From positions 18,512-41,036 of the forward strand of contig DCBE01000034.1 in the NCBI GenBank assembly GCA_002313325.1: DNA of 22,525 bases, given 5' to 3'. How positions within the stretch are numbered: the stretch's first letter is position 1; each line of letters opens with the position of its first letter. The notes beneath the pieces are model-generated. The model saw only the letters and a list, made by a program, of their open reading frames with translations. It was not told the DNA's origin and did not search any database. The DNA comes from Flavobacteriaceae bacterium UBA1115. GTDB lineage: Bacteria; Bacteroidota; Bacteroidia; Flavobacteriales; Flavobacteriaceae. This document shows positions 15,057 through 22,525 of the stretch, piece after piece. The translations under genes and the position numbers were made by a program.

Positions 15057-18000
15057 GTGACAAGCGCAGCCATACCTCCTTTTGTTATTTATAATGCTTC
15101 GGCGGGCTCTGGAAAGACCCATACCCTTGTTCGCTCTTTTCTCTTTCGTCTGCTTGACGGCAACCAACCGGAAAAGCTAAGGCGCTTGCTTGCCATAACC
15201 TTTACCAACAAGGCGGCACAAGAAATGAAATCCCGTATTTTAGTCCACTTAGCTTCATTTGCTTCAAGCCCCGAAAAGGCCAAAGAAGACAGCATGTTTC
15301 TGGAAATCGCCGACATGTGCGGCCTAACCAACGCTCAGCTGCACCAACGGTCAAAAAGGGCATACCGCTATATTTTACATCACTTTGGACAGCTGCAAGT
15401 TGCCACCATAGACAAGCTAACGCACAAAATTATTCGGACGTTTGCAAGAGATCTAGGCATCAACCCCCGATTTGAAGTGGCCTTAGAAGGCAAGTCATTT
15501 ATGGCAGAAGTGGTGGAGCAAGTACTCAGCAGAGCAGGAGAAGACAAAGCACTTACCCAAGTCTTGGTCAGTTATGTATTGCAAAAGTCAGATGATCTCA
15601 AATCTTGGGACGTTACCAAGGAGTTAAATACCATTGCTCAAATGTATTTAAACGAAAATCACATGCAATCACTGGCCGACTTGGAAGGCGTGCCCTTCAA
15701 GGCCTTTGTTGACCTAAACCAAAAGTTAAAAACGCAAAAAGAAACTATAATGGACTCCATACAAGCGGAGTCAAAAGCGATACTCTTAGCCCTTCAAGAC
15801 TTACAAATCTCGACATCGCTTTTTCCACACGAATCCTTACCTAAGTTGTTGACACTTTTGGCAAAGGGCGAATGGCCCAAAGAAATGCTCAACCTAACCT
15901 TGTCCAAAAGCCTTGAAACGGGGATGTTTTTAAAAAAGAGCGTCACAGACCTTAAGATTGCGTTATTTGACAGTATTAAATGCAAGGTCACTGCACTCTT
16001 GGAAACGTATACACAATATTGGCGACAGCTTGTTTTGTTAAACTTGCTCCGCAGGAATGTGGTGCCACTGTCGCTTATGCAGCACATTGGTCAGGGAGTT
16101 TCGGCCTTACAGGAGGAACGAAACAACCAGTTGTTGGGCTTTTTTAACAAACTGATTTCAGATGCTATTAAACATACGAACACCCATTTTATGTTTGAAC
16201 GACTTGGCGTGCGCTTCCAACACTTTTTTGTTGACGAATTTCAAGACACGTCTTCATTACAGTGGGCAAACCTCTACCCGTTGTTTTCACACGCTTTAGA
16301 AGACAGCGAACGTCAAGGTTCTTTGGTTTTGGTGGGCGACGCAAAGCAATCCATTTACAGATGGCGAGGCGGAGATCCAGAGCAGTTTATGGCCCTGGTT
16401 AATAAAGAGGTTCCGTTTACCATAAGCCCCGAAATAGAAAATCTGCCAAAAAACTTTAGAAGCCTTCCCAACATAGTTTCTTTTAACAACGATTTTTTCA
16501 CCAAGGCCTCTCAATTCTTACCCCTGCCCTCTCAGCAGGCACTTTATGCAAAAACGTGTAAACAAGAACCTAACAGCAAGGCAGGCGGCTATGTTACGGT
16601 TGCAGCCATAGCGGGCAAAAATAACGATGAACGTATGTCGGCATACCAAGCTCACGTTTTAGGGCGTGTCAAAGACTGTTTAGAACAGGGTTATGGCCCC
16701 GAAGACATTTGTGTTTTAGTCAGAAAAAATAAGCAAGGCGTACAGATTGCCAAAGCACTTACACGAGCAGGAATTCAGATTACCTCCTCAGAATCGTTAC
16801 TCGTGTCACAAAGCCCAGAAGTTCAGTTTTTAATGAATCTTGTAAAATTACGCGTAGCTCCGAAAAGTAGAATAAATCGTTATGCTGTTCTAGAACACTT
16901 CGCGGTTTTAAAGCCCAAGCCTTTTGAGTGGACAACACAACAAATACAGCATCCATTACGACAAGTTCTTTTGTCGTTGTCAAACCAAAAGTTTGACTTG
17001 AACACGTTTAACCAATTGCCCATCTACGCTGCTTTAGAATATGCTGTATGGGCGCTTTCGCTGGCAACATACCTAACCGCTCACATACAAGCTTTTTTAG
17101 ATGAAGTCTTAAAATGGCAGGGCAGTAGACAGGACACCCCCTTAGCGCTTATTTCGCATTGGGATTTAAACAAAGAAAACTGGACCGTTCGGACCCCTGA
17201 AAACAGAAACGCGGTTAAAATTATGACCACACACAAGGCAAAAGGCTTGGCGTTTCCAGTGGTTATTTTACCGTTTTCAGACAGCAAATGGATTGAAGGC
17301 AACAACAACCTAGCTTGGTTTCCGCTTCCAGAAGGCGCCTATGCCCCGTTCAAAGAAATGTTGCTGCCCATATCTCAAAAACTTACCAAACTTGGCGAAG
17401 GGGCAAGGCAAACCTATGACACCTATTACGCCCAATCTTTTATGGACACCTTGAACACGCTTTATGTAGGAATGACACGACCTATTGAAGAACTTCACAT
17501 CATTACGCAAAAAGGAAATAGAGAAGCGTTGCCCAAAGGCCTCCCAGATATTTTCGCACAATTCCTTCCCGAGCTAGAAGCGCAAGAAGTCACGTTTGGT
17601 ATGCGGATGAAGCGAGCACCCAAAACAACAGCTTTAAATGAGACCACAACTCCGTTTACTTTTAATTTAACCCAAGCCACTAGTGTTGTTGCAGAAAGGT
17701 CTATCCAATCAACGGAAGCACTTTTTGGCACCGTGCTTCACGAGGTTATGGCTCATGTAGACGTGCCACAAGACTTAGAGCGCGCCCTTAGCCAGGCTAA
17801 CGCTAAAGAGCGGCTGGGGACAACACCATACGAACGATTATTTAAAAGTGTACAAGAGATGCTGGCTCACGAGCAATTGGCTGTTTTTTTTGACCCCGCC
17901 AACACACCTTATAAAGAGCGCGCCCTTATAACTGCAAACGGGGAGGTATTGCGACCCGATAGATTTATCATAACAAAAGAGAAAAACGTCTTTTTACTGG

Positions 18001-18140
18001 ATTATAAGACAGGCCAACACCACAAGAGTCATGCGAATCAGCTTGAAGAATATGCCACATGCTTGAGACTTTGTGGGCTTAACGTTAAACAAAAACTACT
18101 GCTTTACTGCGGAAACAGCCTTATTTTCAAAGAAGTTTAG
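15057..18140 (+). CDS. addA: AddA-like UvrD/RecB-type helicase with C-terminal nuclease domain
   Basis: This 1027-residue protein is the predicted helicase-nuclease subunit of the break-resection enzyme that feeds RecA. The helicase motifs appear in order: Walker A NASAGSGKTHTL (13-24), AITFTNKAAQEMKSR near 46-60, VDEFQDTSS near 391, GDAKQSIYRWRGGD near 425, KNFRS near 465, MTTHKAKGLAFPVV near 723, and LYVGMTRP near 802. A PD-(D/E)XK nuclease ends it, with RPDRF and LLDYKTGQ near 980. The start is GTG 15057. TAA at 15042 closes the frame upstream, and the next Met lies beyond Walker A, so no other start keeps the ATP site. The AddB-like partner lies one gene downstream. The symbol rests on domain layout and pairing. 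Confidence 0.88.
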   Translation: MTSAAIPPFVIYNASAGSGKTHTLVRSFLFRLLDGNQPEKLRRLLAITFTNKAAQEMKSRILVHLASFASSPEKAKEDSMFLEIADMCGLTNAQLHQRSKRAYRYILHHFGQLQVATIDKLTHKIIRTFARDLGINPRFEVALEGKSFMAEVVEQVLSRAGEDKALTQVLVSYVLQKSDDLKSWDVTKELNTIAQMYLNENHMQSLADLEGVPFKAFVDLNQKLKTQKETIMDSIQAESKAILLALQDLQISTSLFPHESLPKLLTLLAKGEWPKEMLNLTLSKSLETGMFLKKSVTDLKIALFDSIKCKVTALLETYTQYWRQLVLLNLLRRNVVPLSLMQHIGQGVSALQEERNNQLLGFFNKLISDAIKHTNTHFMFERLGVRFQHFFVDEFQDTSSLQWANLYPLFSHALEDSERQGSLVLVGDAKQSIYRWRGGDPEQFMALVNKEVPFTISPEIENLPKNFRSLPNIVSFNNDFFTKASQFLPLPSQQALYAKTCKQEPNSKAGGYVTVAAIAGKNNDERMSAYQAHVLGRVKDCLEQGYGPEDICVLVRKNKQGVQIAKALTRAGIQITSSESLLVSQSPEVQFLMNLVKLRVAPKSRINRYAVLEHFAVLKPKPFEWTTQQIQHPLRQVLLSLSNQKFDLNTFNQLPIYAALEYAVWALSLATYLTAHIQAFLDEVLKWQGSRQDTPLALISHWDLNKENWTVRTPENRNAVKIMTTHKAKGLAFPVVILPFSDSKWIEGNNNLAWFPLPEGAYAPFKEMLLPISQKLTKLGEGARQTYDTYYAQSFMDTLNTLYVGMTRPIEELHIITQKGNREALPKGLPDIFAQFLPELEAQEVTFGMRMKRAPKTTALNETTTPFTFNLTQATSVVAERSIQSTEALFGTVLHEVMAHVDVPQDLERALSQANAKERLGTTPYERLFKSVQEMLAHEQLAVFFDPANTPYKERALITANGEVLRPDRFIITKEKNVFLLDYKTGQHHKSHANQLEEYATCLRLCGLNVKQKLLLYCGNSLIFKEV

Positions 18141-18148
18141 TATTTTCG
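18141..18148 (+). promoter_or_regulatory. Putative ompA-like promoter, -7 box TATTTTCG
   Basis: TATTTTCG has one mismatch from TAnnTTTG. It begins directly after the addA stop and lies 22 nt before the ATG at 18171. The leader is A/T-rich with no Shine-Dalgarno. A separate promoter is expected because OmpA-type proteins are made in large amounts. Confidence 0.35.
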
Positions 18149-18170
18149 CATAAATTATTAATCTACAAAC

Positions 18171-19502
18171 ATGAAAAATTATATATTCACAATGTTTATG
18201 GTGGCTGTGTTTTCTTCAGCTCTGTATGCACAGAACGAAAGCAATCCATGGGGCATAACAGTTGGGACCAACACTGTTGATCTGTACCAAACGGGAATCT
18301 TTGCCAAAGAAGACTTAAGCATTTCTCCAAACTTTTCTTACCTCGAAATTTCAAGGTATATCGGATCTGGATTTTCCGTTGATCTAGCAGGAACAATCAA
18401 TAATATTGATCGCATTTCAGGAGCTGATGATTTGTATTATGGCCTAGACCTAGGCACATCGTTGACTTCTAGAGAAGTGATTGATTTAGGCAATTTTGAG
18501 TCAATACTACGTACCGGCTTAGGTTACGTGGGGGGTCTATCGGGCATATCATCTGAGAGTGAAGATTTTTTCACTGTTTACGCTGGAGCAGGAATTAACT
18601 ATTGGTTTAACGATGCCCTTGCGCTTTCTGTTAAGACGACGTATAAAATGTATACCAGAGAGTTTGATGGTCTAATTAGCAACGACGACGGCGGACGTCA
18701 CCACTTTCAACACCTTGCAGGCTTAACGTTTGCCTTTGGCGATGGCGACAAAGACAGAGATGGCGTTAAAGATAGCGTTGATGAATGTCCAGAAGTTCCA
18801 GGGTTAGAAAGCCTTAACGGTTGTCCAGACGACGACGGCGATGGCATCAAAAACAGCGACGACGATTGCCCAATGACAGCTGGTTTAGCGGCCCTTAACG
18901 GTTGCCCAGATGCAGACGGCGATGGCATCAAGGACACAGACGACGATTGTCCTAAAGAAGCTGGTGTTGCAGCCTTGAATGGTTGTCCAGATGCAGACGG
19001 TGATGGCATCAAAGATGCAGACGATGCTTGTCCTAACGCAGCGGGAAGCAAGGCCATGAATGGCTGCCCAGATGCTGACGGTGATGGCCTTGCAGACAAA
19101 GATGATAAGTGTCCCGCAGTAGCAGGTCCAGCTTCAAACAATGGTTGCCCGGAGTATCCACTTTCTATGTTAGTAGATTACGACATTAACTTTGATCTAG
19201 AAAAGTATAATATTGACGCTACGGACGTTCAACGTCTTTCTACAGTGATCAAAGTATTGTTGGCTAACAGCGATGCAAACATTAGCATTGAGGGTCACGC
19301 AGACAATACAGGCGAAGAGTCTTTCAACAACCCACTGTCTAACAACAGAGCAAGCTCTATTAAAGACTACTTGGTTAATGTTGGTATTGACGCGGGCCGT
19401 TTAAGCACAAAAGCATTTGGCGAATCTATGCCAAAAGCAAGCAACGACACGGAAGAAGGTCGTGCGATTAACCGCCGCGTTGAGTTCAAAGTAGTGAACT
19501 AA
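18171..19502 (+). CDS. OmpA-family outer-membrane protein with thrombospondin type 3 repeats
   Basis: This 443-residue envelope protein should anchor the outer membrane to peptidoglycan. It starts with a Sec signal peptide (about 1-20, cleavage near LYAQ). A probable membrane beta-barrel follows (about 22-190). Five 27-residue calcium-binding thrombospondin type 3 repeats come next (193-327), each with the pattern DxDGDGxxDxxDxCP...NGCP. An OmpA C-terminal domain completes it (about 330-443). The peptidoglycan-binding residues are present: D378 in GHADNTG and R393 in LSNNRAS, 15 apart as in E. coli. A strong terminator follows 25 nt after the stop. It lies between the two subunit genes of the predicted AddAB nuclease, with no functional link evident. 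The TSP3 linker should be rigid and calcium-stabilised. Confidence 0.93.
   Translation: MKNYIFTMFMVAVFSSALYAQNESNPWGITVGTNTVDLYQTGIFAKEDLSISPNFSYLEISRYIGSGFSVDLAGTINNIDRISGADDLYYGLDLGTSLTSREVIDLGNFESILRTGLGYVGGLSGISSESEDFFTVYAGAGINYWFNDALALSVKTTYKMYTREFDGLISNDDGGRHHFQHLAGLTFAFGDGDKDRDGVKDSVDECPEVPGLESLNGCPDDDGDGIKNSDDDCPMTAGLAALNGCPDADGDGIKDTDDDCPKEAGVAALNGCPDADGDGIKDADDACPNAAGSKAMNGCPDADGDGLADKDDKCPAVAGPASNNGCPEYPLSMLVDYDINFDLEKYNIDATDVQRLSTVIKVLLANSDANISIEGHADNTGEESFNNPLSNNRASSIKDYLVNVGIDAGRLSTKAFGESMPKASNDTEEGRAINRRVEFKVVN
18747..19151 (+). repeat. Five in-frame 81-bp repeats encoding TSP3 motifs
   Basis: Each 81-bp unit encodes 27 residues beginning near DxDxDG and ending NGCP. The five units are contiguous, with no spacer. 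Units 2 to 4 share most codons, including GATGGCATCAA in the calcium-binding loop. They are protein-domain repeats inside the OmpA-family gene and could change number by slippage or recombination. Confidence 0.9.
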
Positions 19503-19527
19503 ATACCACAACAGCAATAACATAAAC

Positions 19528-19558
19528 AAAACGCGGTGATTTCACCGCGTTTTTTTAT
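19528..19558 (+). terminator. Intrinsic terminator of the ompA-like gene
   Basis: An 11-bp stem pairs AAAACGCGGTG (19528-19538) with CACCGCGTTTT (19543-19553), with loop ATTT and a further T run. It should end ompA transcription. It lies immediately before the addB-like start, and its T tract overlaps the likely addB -7 box. Confidence 0.85.
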
Positions 19559-19563
19559 TTTAG
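19556..19563 (+). promoter_or_regulatory. Possible addB-like promoter, -7 box TATTTTAG
   Basis: TATTTTAG has one mismatch from TAnnTTTG. It lies in the T tail of the ompA terminator and only 3 nt (GGC) before the ATG at 19567. Use would give a leaderless mRNA. Confidence 0.3.
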
Positions 19564-19566
19564 GGC

Positions 19567-22305
19567 ATGGCGAATTCTTTTTTAGGAAACGTAGTGCAAT
19601 CGTTAAAAGCGCAACAACCCGACTGGGAAAACATGTGCTTCGTTTTGCCAAACCGAAGGGCACAAATCTATCTTCAAAAAGAACTCACAATGGCCTTAGG
19701 AGGCCCTCTTATTCTTCCTCAGTCTTACAGCATCGACGACTTTGTTGTGGCCATAAGCATGCTTAAACCTGCGACAGACTTAGAGCAGCAACAGGCGCTT
19801 TATCAGAGCTATTGCGCAACAATAGATCAAAAGGACAAGCCCAGTAGCTTTGAAACTTTTTTGGGTTGGTCTACCCCCTTGCTAAAGGACCTAAACAGCA
19901 TAGATCAATACTTGGTAGACCGAAAGGACTTTTTCTCTTATATGTCGTCCTTAAACGAAATTAGGGCATGGGGACAAGCGCAAGATAAAATTATTCAAGA
20001 TTACAGAGCGTTTTGGAAACGCCTTCCAGACATGTATTACGAGTTTATGCATCGCCTTGAAGAAAGCGGACAAACAACGCCCGGCATGTGTTATCGCATG
20101 TCAACCGAACTTTTGGAGACCTTTTTACAGCACAACTCAAAAACCCAATTTGTTTTTTGTGGCTTCAACGCCTTAAGCCCTAGTGAAATTTTTATTGTTC
20201 GCGAGCTACTCACACAAGACCGCGCACAGATTTTTTGGGATATTGATAAGCATATGTTAGACGATGAGCTACACCAAGCGGGGCGTTTTATTTGCAGCTA
20301 TATTTCAACTTGGCCAGAGTATAAACAGCAGCCTTTTAATCAAGCGCACGCTCATTTTCACGAGCCCAAGAGTATAAAGGTAACACAGGTGCAGCAACAG
20401 CTAGGACAGGCCAAAGAAATAGGGGATTTATTGGCCAAGATGGACAATCAGCAGGATTGGTCTAAAACGGCAGTTGTGCTTGCAGACGAGTCTTTGCTTA
20501 TGCCGTTGCTTTATGCACTCCCGCCTTCAATTGACAAATTGAATATCACGATGGGCTTTCCGCTCGACCAGCACCCTACAGCTATTTTTGTAAATTCACT
20601 CCTAAAAATGGCACTTCGTCAAACGGAAAAAGGCTTTTATTTTGCAGATGTAGAAAGCGTTTTATCCATGCCTGAAACCAAGGCGTTGTTTTTAATCACA
20701 GCACCCAATTTAGACGAAGTATTGGAACAGGCAAAAAAAGAACACAGAAGCTACTTAGACACCGCTTATATAAAAGCGATTGTTCCCAAAGCAGCACATT
20801 CAAGCGTTGATACATTATTTAGGCTGAACGGAACACCCGACCAGTGGGTTGCCGATATGCTAGAGTTTTTACCGCTGTTTTATGACGTGCAACAAAGCCA
20901 AGCTGTAAGCCAAGCATATAGCCTTGCCGTTGATAAGTTGATGGTACTCTTGAGCCAAATTAGAGACGTAGCAGCAGGGCTACATCAAGACTTTTCATTT
21001 TCCTTGCTTCGCAATCTTTACAGCCAACTAAGCGCAGGACAAAAACTAAATTTTGTAGGCGCTCCATTGGAAGGCTTACAAATACTAGGGGTCTTGGAAA
21101 CCAGAGCCATTGATTTTGACAATGTATTGGTAGCAGGTGTTAACGAGGGCGTTTTACCGGGGCAAAGTGAGCAGTCGTCTTGGATTCCTTATGAAGTTAA
21201 AAAGGCGTTTGGGTTACCTACACAAGATGAGCGAGACGCCATATTTACCTATCATTTTTATCGCCTCATGTATCGCGCCTCCAAGGTTATGCTATTTTAC
21301 AACGGCACTACAGATGGAATCCAAGTAGGGGAGCCTAGCAGATTCATAAGACAATGGGCGTTTGATTGCCCAGAAAAACACAGTTGGCAAGAGCACACCC
21401 AAAACGTGCCATTTGTACCACCGCCAAGCAGCCATATAAGCATTCCAAAATCACCCGCAGTGATGGAAAAGCTACTGGAGTTGGCTAAGGCCGGCTTTTC
21501 TCCTTCAGGACTAAACGTGTTCGTAAAAGACGGGTATGCTTTTTACAAACGATACTTGTTAGGGCTGAAAGAAGAAGACGAGTTTGAAACGTATTTCTCG
21601 CACAAAACCTATGGAACATTAACCCACAAATGTTTGGAAGCGCTTTATATGCCCTATGTGGGTAAGCAGTTATCACAATCTGATTGTAAGGACATGATAG
21701 ACCGTGTGGATACCGTTGCTGACGAATTGGTTAAACGCGAACACCCTCAAAACATTTCAGGGAAAAACGTGCTTGCCTTGGCAGCGATAAAGCGGAACAT
21801 TCAAAATACCATTGCTCACGAACAGGGTGAAATTGAAGCAGGGAATGTGATTGAAATTGTAGCATTGGAGCAAAAGTTATCCATGACCCAAACGTTATCG
21901 GGCATTGAAGGGCCTGTTACCTTTAAAGGTACGGTTGATCGGGTGGACAAATACAACGGAACTATTCGTGTTTTGGACTATAAAACAGGGCAGTTGCAAG
22001 ATTTAGGGATCATGGACTGGACGGACTTGGCTTACCATCCAGATAGGGGACAGGCACGGCAGTTGCTTATGTATGCAATGCTATGGAACACACACAACCC
22101 AAATAATCTAGCCGTACAGGCGGGTATTATAGCCCTTAAGCAACATAAAAAAGGGGTGCTTTATGTAGGAGAAAAGGCATCACCTCGCGGGAAGGTGTCA
22201 CCAACACTAGCGGCCGAACAGATGCAAAAAGCAGCCCTTGTTTTTGAACAACTTACACAAGCACTTTTTGACCCGAACTGTCCTTTTTCAGAACCAGAGG
22301 CATAA
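19567..22305 (+). CDS. addB: AddB-like PD-(D/E)XK nuclease subunit
   Basis: This 912-residue protein is the predicted second subunit of the AddAB-type resection nuclease. The N terminus has FVLPNRRAQIYLQKEL (about 28-43), as in AddB/RecC-like inactive helicase cores. A motif V-like segment, ETRAIDFDNVLVAGVNEG, lies near 512-529. The C-terminal nuclease shows GTVDRVD near 786 and LDYKTGQ near 803. Firmicute AddB carries four cysteines forming an iron-sulfur staple. Here the tail ends DPNCPFSEPEA with a single Cys (905), so no cluster is expected. It is smaller than the usual 1100-1200 residues. Start ATG 19567 is 3 nt after a possible promoter and directly after the ompA terminator. Subunit assignment follows domain layout and the nearby AddA-like gene. 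Confidence 0.82.
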   Translation: MANSFLGNVVQSLKAQQPDWENMCFVLPNRRAQIYLQKELTMALGGPLILPQSYSIDDFVVAISMLKPATDLEQQQALYQSYCATIDQKDKPSSFETFLGWSTPLLKDLNSIDQYLVDRKDFFSYMSSLNEIRAWGQAQDKIIQDYRAFWKRLPDMYYEFMHRLEESGQTTPGMCYRMSTELLETFLQHNSKTQFVFCGFNALSPSEIFIVRELLTQDRAQIFWDIDKHMLDDELHQAGRFICSYISTWPEYKQQPFNQAHAHFHEPKSIKVTQVQQQLGQAKEIGDLLAKMDNQQDWSKTAVVLADESLLMPLLYALPPSIDKLNITMGFPLDQHPTAIFVNSLLKMALRQTEKGFYFADVESVLSMPETKALFLITAPNLDEVLEQAKKEHRSYLDTAYIKAIVPKAAHSSVDTLFRLNGTPDQWVADMLEFLPLFYDVQQSQAVSQAYSLAVDKLMVLLSQIRDVAAGLHQDFSFSLLRNLYSQLSAGQKLNFVGAPLEGLQILGVLETRAIDFDNVLVAGVNEGVLPGQSEQSSWIPYEVKKAFGLPTQDERDAIFTYHFYRLMYRASKVMLFYNGTTDGIQVGEPSRFIRQWAFDCPEKHSWQEHTQNVPFVPPPSSHISIPKSPAVMEKLLELAKAGFSPSGLNVFVKDGYAFYKRYLLGLKEEDEFETYFSHKTYGTLTHKCLEALYMPYVGKQLSQSDCKDMIDRVDTVADELVKREHPQNISGKNVLALAAIKRNIQNTIAHEQGEIEAGNVIEIVALEQKLSMTQTLSGIEGPVTFKGTVDRVDKYNGTIRVLDYKTGQLQDLGIMDWTDLAYHPDRGQARQLLMYAMLWNTHNPNNLAVQAGIIALKQHKKGVLYVGEKASPRGKVSPTLAAEQMQKAALVFEQLTQALFDPNCPFSEPEA

Positions 22306-22383
22306 GGTTTCCAAGTCTTTTAGGCTTATGTTAGATGACAGAAAAATGTTTTATAACAGATGAAGAACTGATAAATTATTGTG

Positions 22384-22391
22384 TATTTTTG
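22384..22391 (+). promoter_or_regulatory. Putative tRNA promoter, -7 box TATTTTTG
   Basis: This is a perfect TAnnTTTG match ending 7 nt before the first base of the mature tRNA. No clear TTG is seen at the -33 position. Transcription would start almost at the tRNA 5' end. Confidence 0.5.
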
Positions 22392-22398
22392 ACGTTCA

Positions 22399-22475
22399 GG
22401 TCCTATAGCTCAGTTGGTTAGAGTAGCTGACTCATAATCAGTTGGTCCCTGGTTCGAGCCCAGGTGGGACCACCA
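22399..22475 (+). tRNA. tRNA with CAT anticodon (elongator Met or Ile2)
   Basis: A full cloverleaf is visible: acceptor stem GGTCCTA with TGGGACC, anticodon loop CTCATAA with anticodon CAT at 22433-22435, T arm CCTGG-TTCGAGC-CCAGG, discriminator A22472, and an encoded CCA (22473-22475). It is not the initiator, because G1 pairs with C72 and the anticodon stem lacks the three G-C pairs. Pairs C4-G69 and C5-G68 are those used by E. coli TilS to recognise tRNA-Ile2, and the TTGGTC variable region also resembles Ile2. It could therefore be a lysidine-modified Ile2 that reads AUA. Elongator Met remains possible. Confidence 0.95.
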
Positions 22476-22479
22476 GCAA

Positions 22480-22525
22480 AAAACCTCAACTTGTTGATTT
22501 ATAACTTGTTGAGGTTTTGTTTTTA
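22480..22525 (+). terminator. Intrinsic terminator after the tRNA
   Basis: An 11-bp stem pairs AAAACCTCAAC (22480-22490) with GTTGAGGTTTT (22508-22518), with a 17-nt loop and a T-rich tail reaching the window edge. It begins 4 nt after the encoded CCA, so the tRNA is probably a single-gene transcript. Confidence 0.75.

Noticed and set aside
18707..19141. A 144-codon minus-strand frame opposite the TSP3 repeats
   Set aside because: Its repeated low-complexity sequence is the mirror of the repeat array on the plus strand, and the plus strand encodes a clear OmpA-family protein.
18747..19151. The 81-bp tandem units as a CRISPR array or satellite
   Set aside because: The units are contiguous with no unique spacers, are in frame, and encode calcium-binding TSP3 motifs.
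22399..22475. Initiator tRNA-fMet
   Set aside because: The 1-72 bases form a G-C pair and the anticodon stem lacks the three consecutive G-C pairs that mark initiators.
1..22525. Signs of a mobile element, prophage or defence island
   Set aside because: No transposase, integrase, phage or toxin-antitoxin gene is visible. Every long frame belongs to a core chromosomal family.

Overview
The window looks like the chromosome of a bacterium of the phylum Bacteroidota, probably order Flavobacteriales. The evidence is the IPExxxVDY-family gene between rnc and pyk, an OmpA-family porin with thrombospondin type 3 repeats, the long Bacteroidota form of the PurF-like protein, repeated TAnnTTTG -7 promoter boxes close to start codons, and little sign of Shine-Dalgarno sequences. 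Gene density is very high: the longest stretch without a gene is about 190 bases. I see no insertion sequence, prophage, CRISPR array or defence island. This is mostly core chromosome, and the novelty is in details of promoters, gene boundaries and domain changes.

Layout. 1-1376 (-): 5' part of lepA. 1470-3334 (+): a MauE/DoxX membrane protein with a thioredoxin-like tail, then dusB. 3312-4869 (-): rbfA followed by a LolC/E-type permease gene. 4914-5993 (+): dinB, transcribed divergently from rbfA. 5990-10172 (-): acpP-fabF-rnc-IPExxxVDY-pyk. 10309-14192 (+): purN-rnhA-pfkB-like kinase-purF-like. 14193-14383: a non-coding gap with two strong hairpin terminators and a possible small transcript. 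14384-14986 (-): Mn-type superoxide dismutase. 15057-22305 (+): an AddA-like helicase-nuclease, an OmpA-family protein, and an AddB-like nuclease. 22399-22475 (+): a tRNA with a CAT anticodon, then a terminator at the window edge.

How the genes fit together. The acpP operon joins fatty acid synthesis (ACP, KAS II), RNA processing (RNase III) and glycolysis (pyruvate kinase). The purN cluster is coupled by two ATGA overlaps and carries two predicted purine-synthesis enzymes plus a PfkB-type kinase. The addA/addB pair should form the double-strand-break resection nuclease, with an outer-membrane protein gene between its two subunits.

The most interesting observations are: promoter -7 boxes that almost touch start codons, implying leaderless mRNAs; a candidate small RNA of about 70 nt downstream of the purF-like gene; a minimal AUG-UUU-UGA frame overlapping the TTG start of purN; the addB promoter box lying in the ompA terminator T-tract; an RNase III with Asn at a usual Asp metal-ligand position; and an AddB-like protein without the iron-sulfur cysteine cluster. 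No wholly new multi-gene system is evident.
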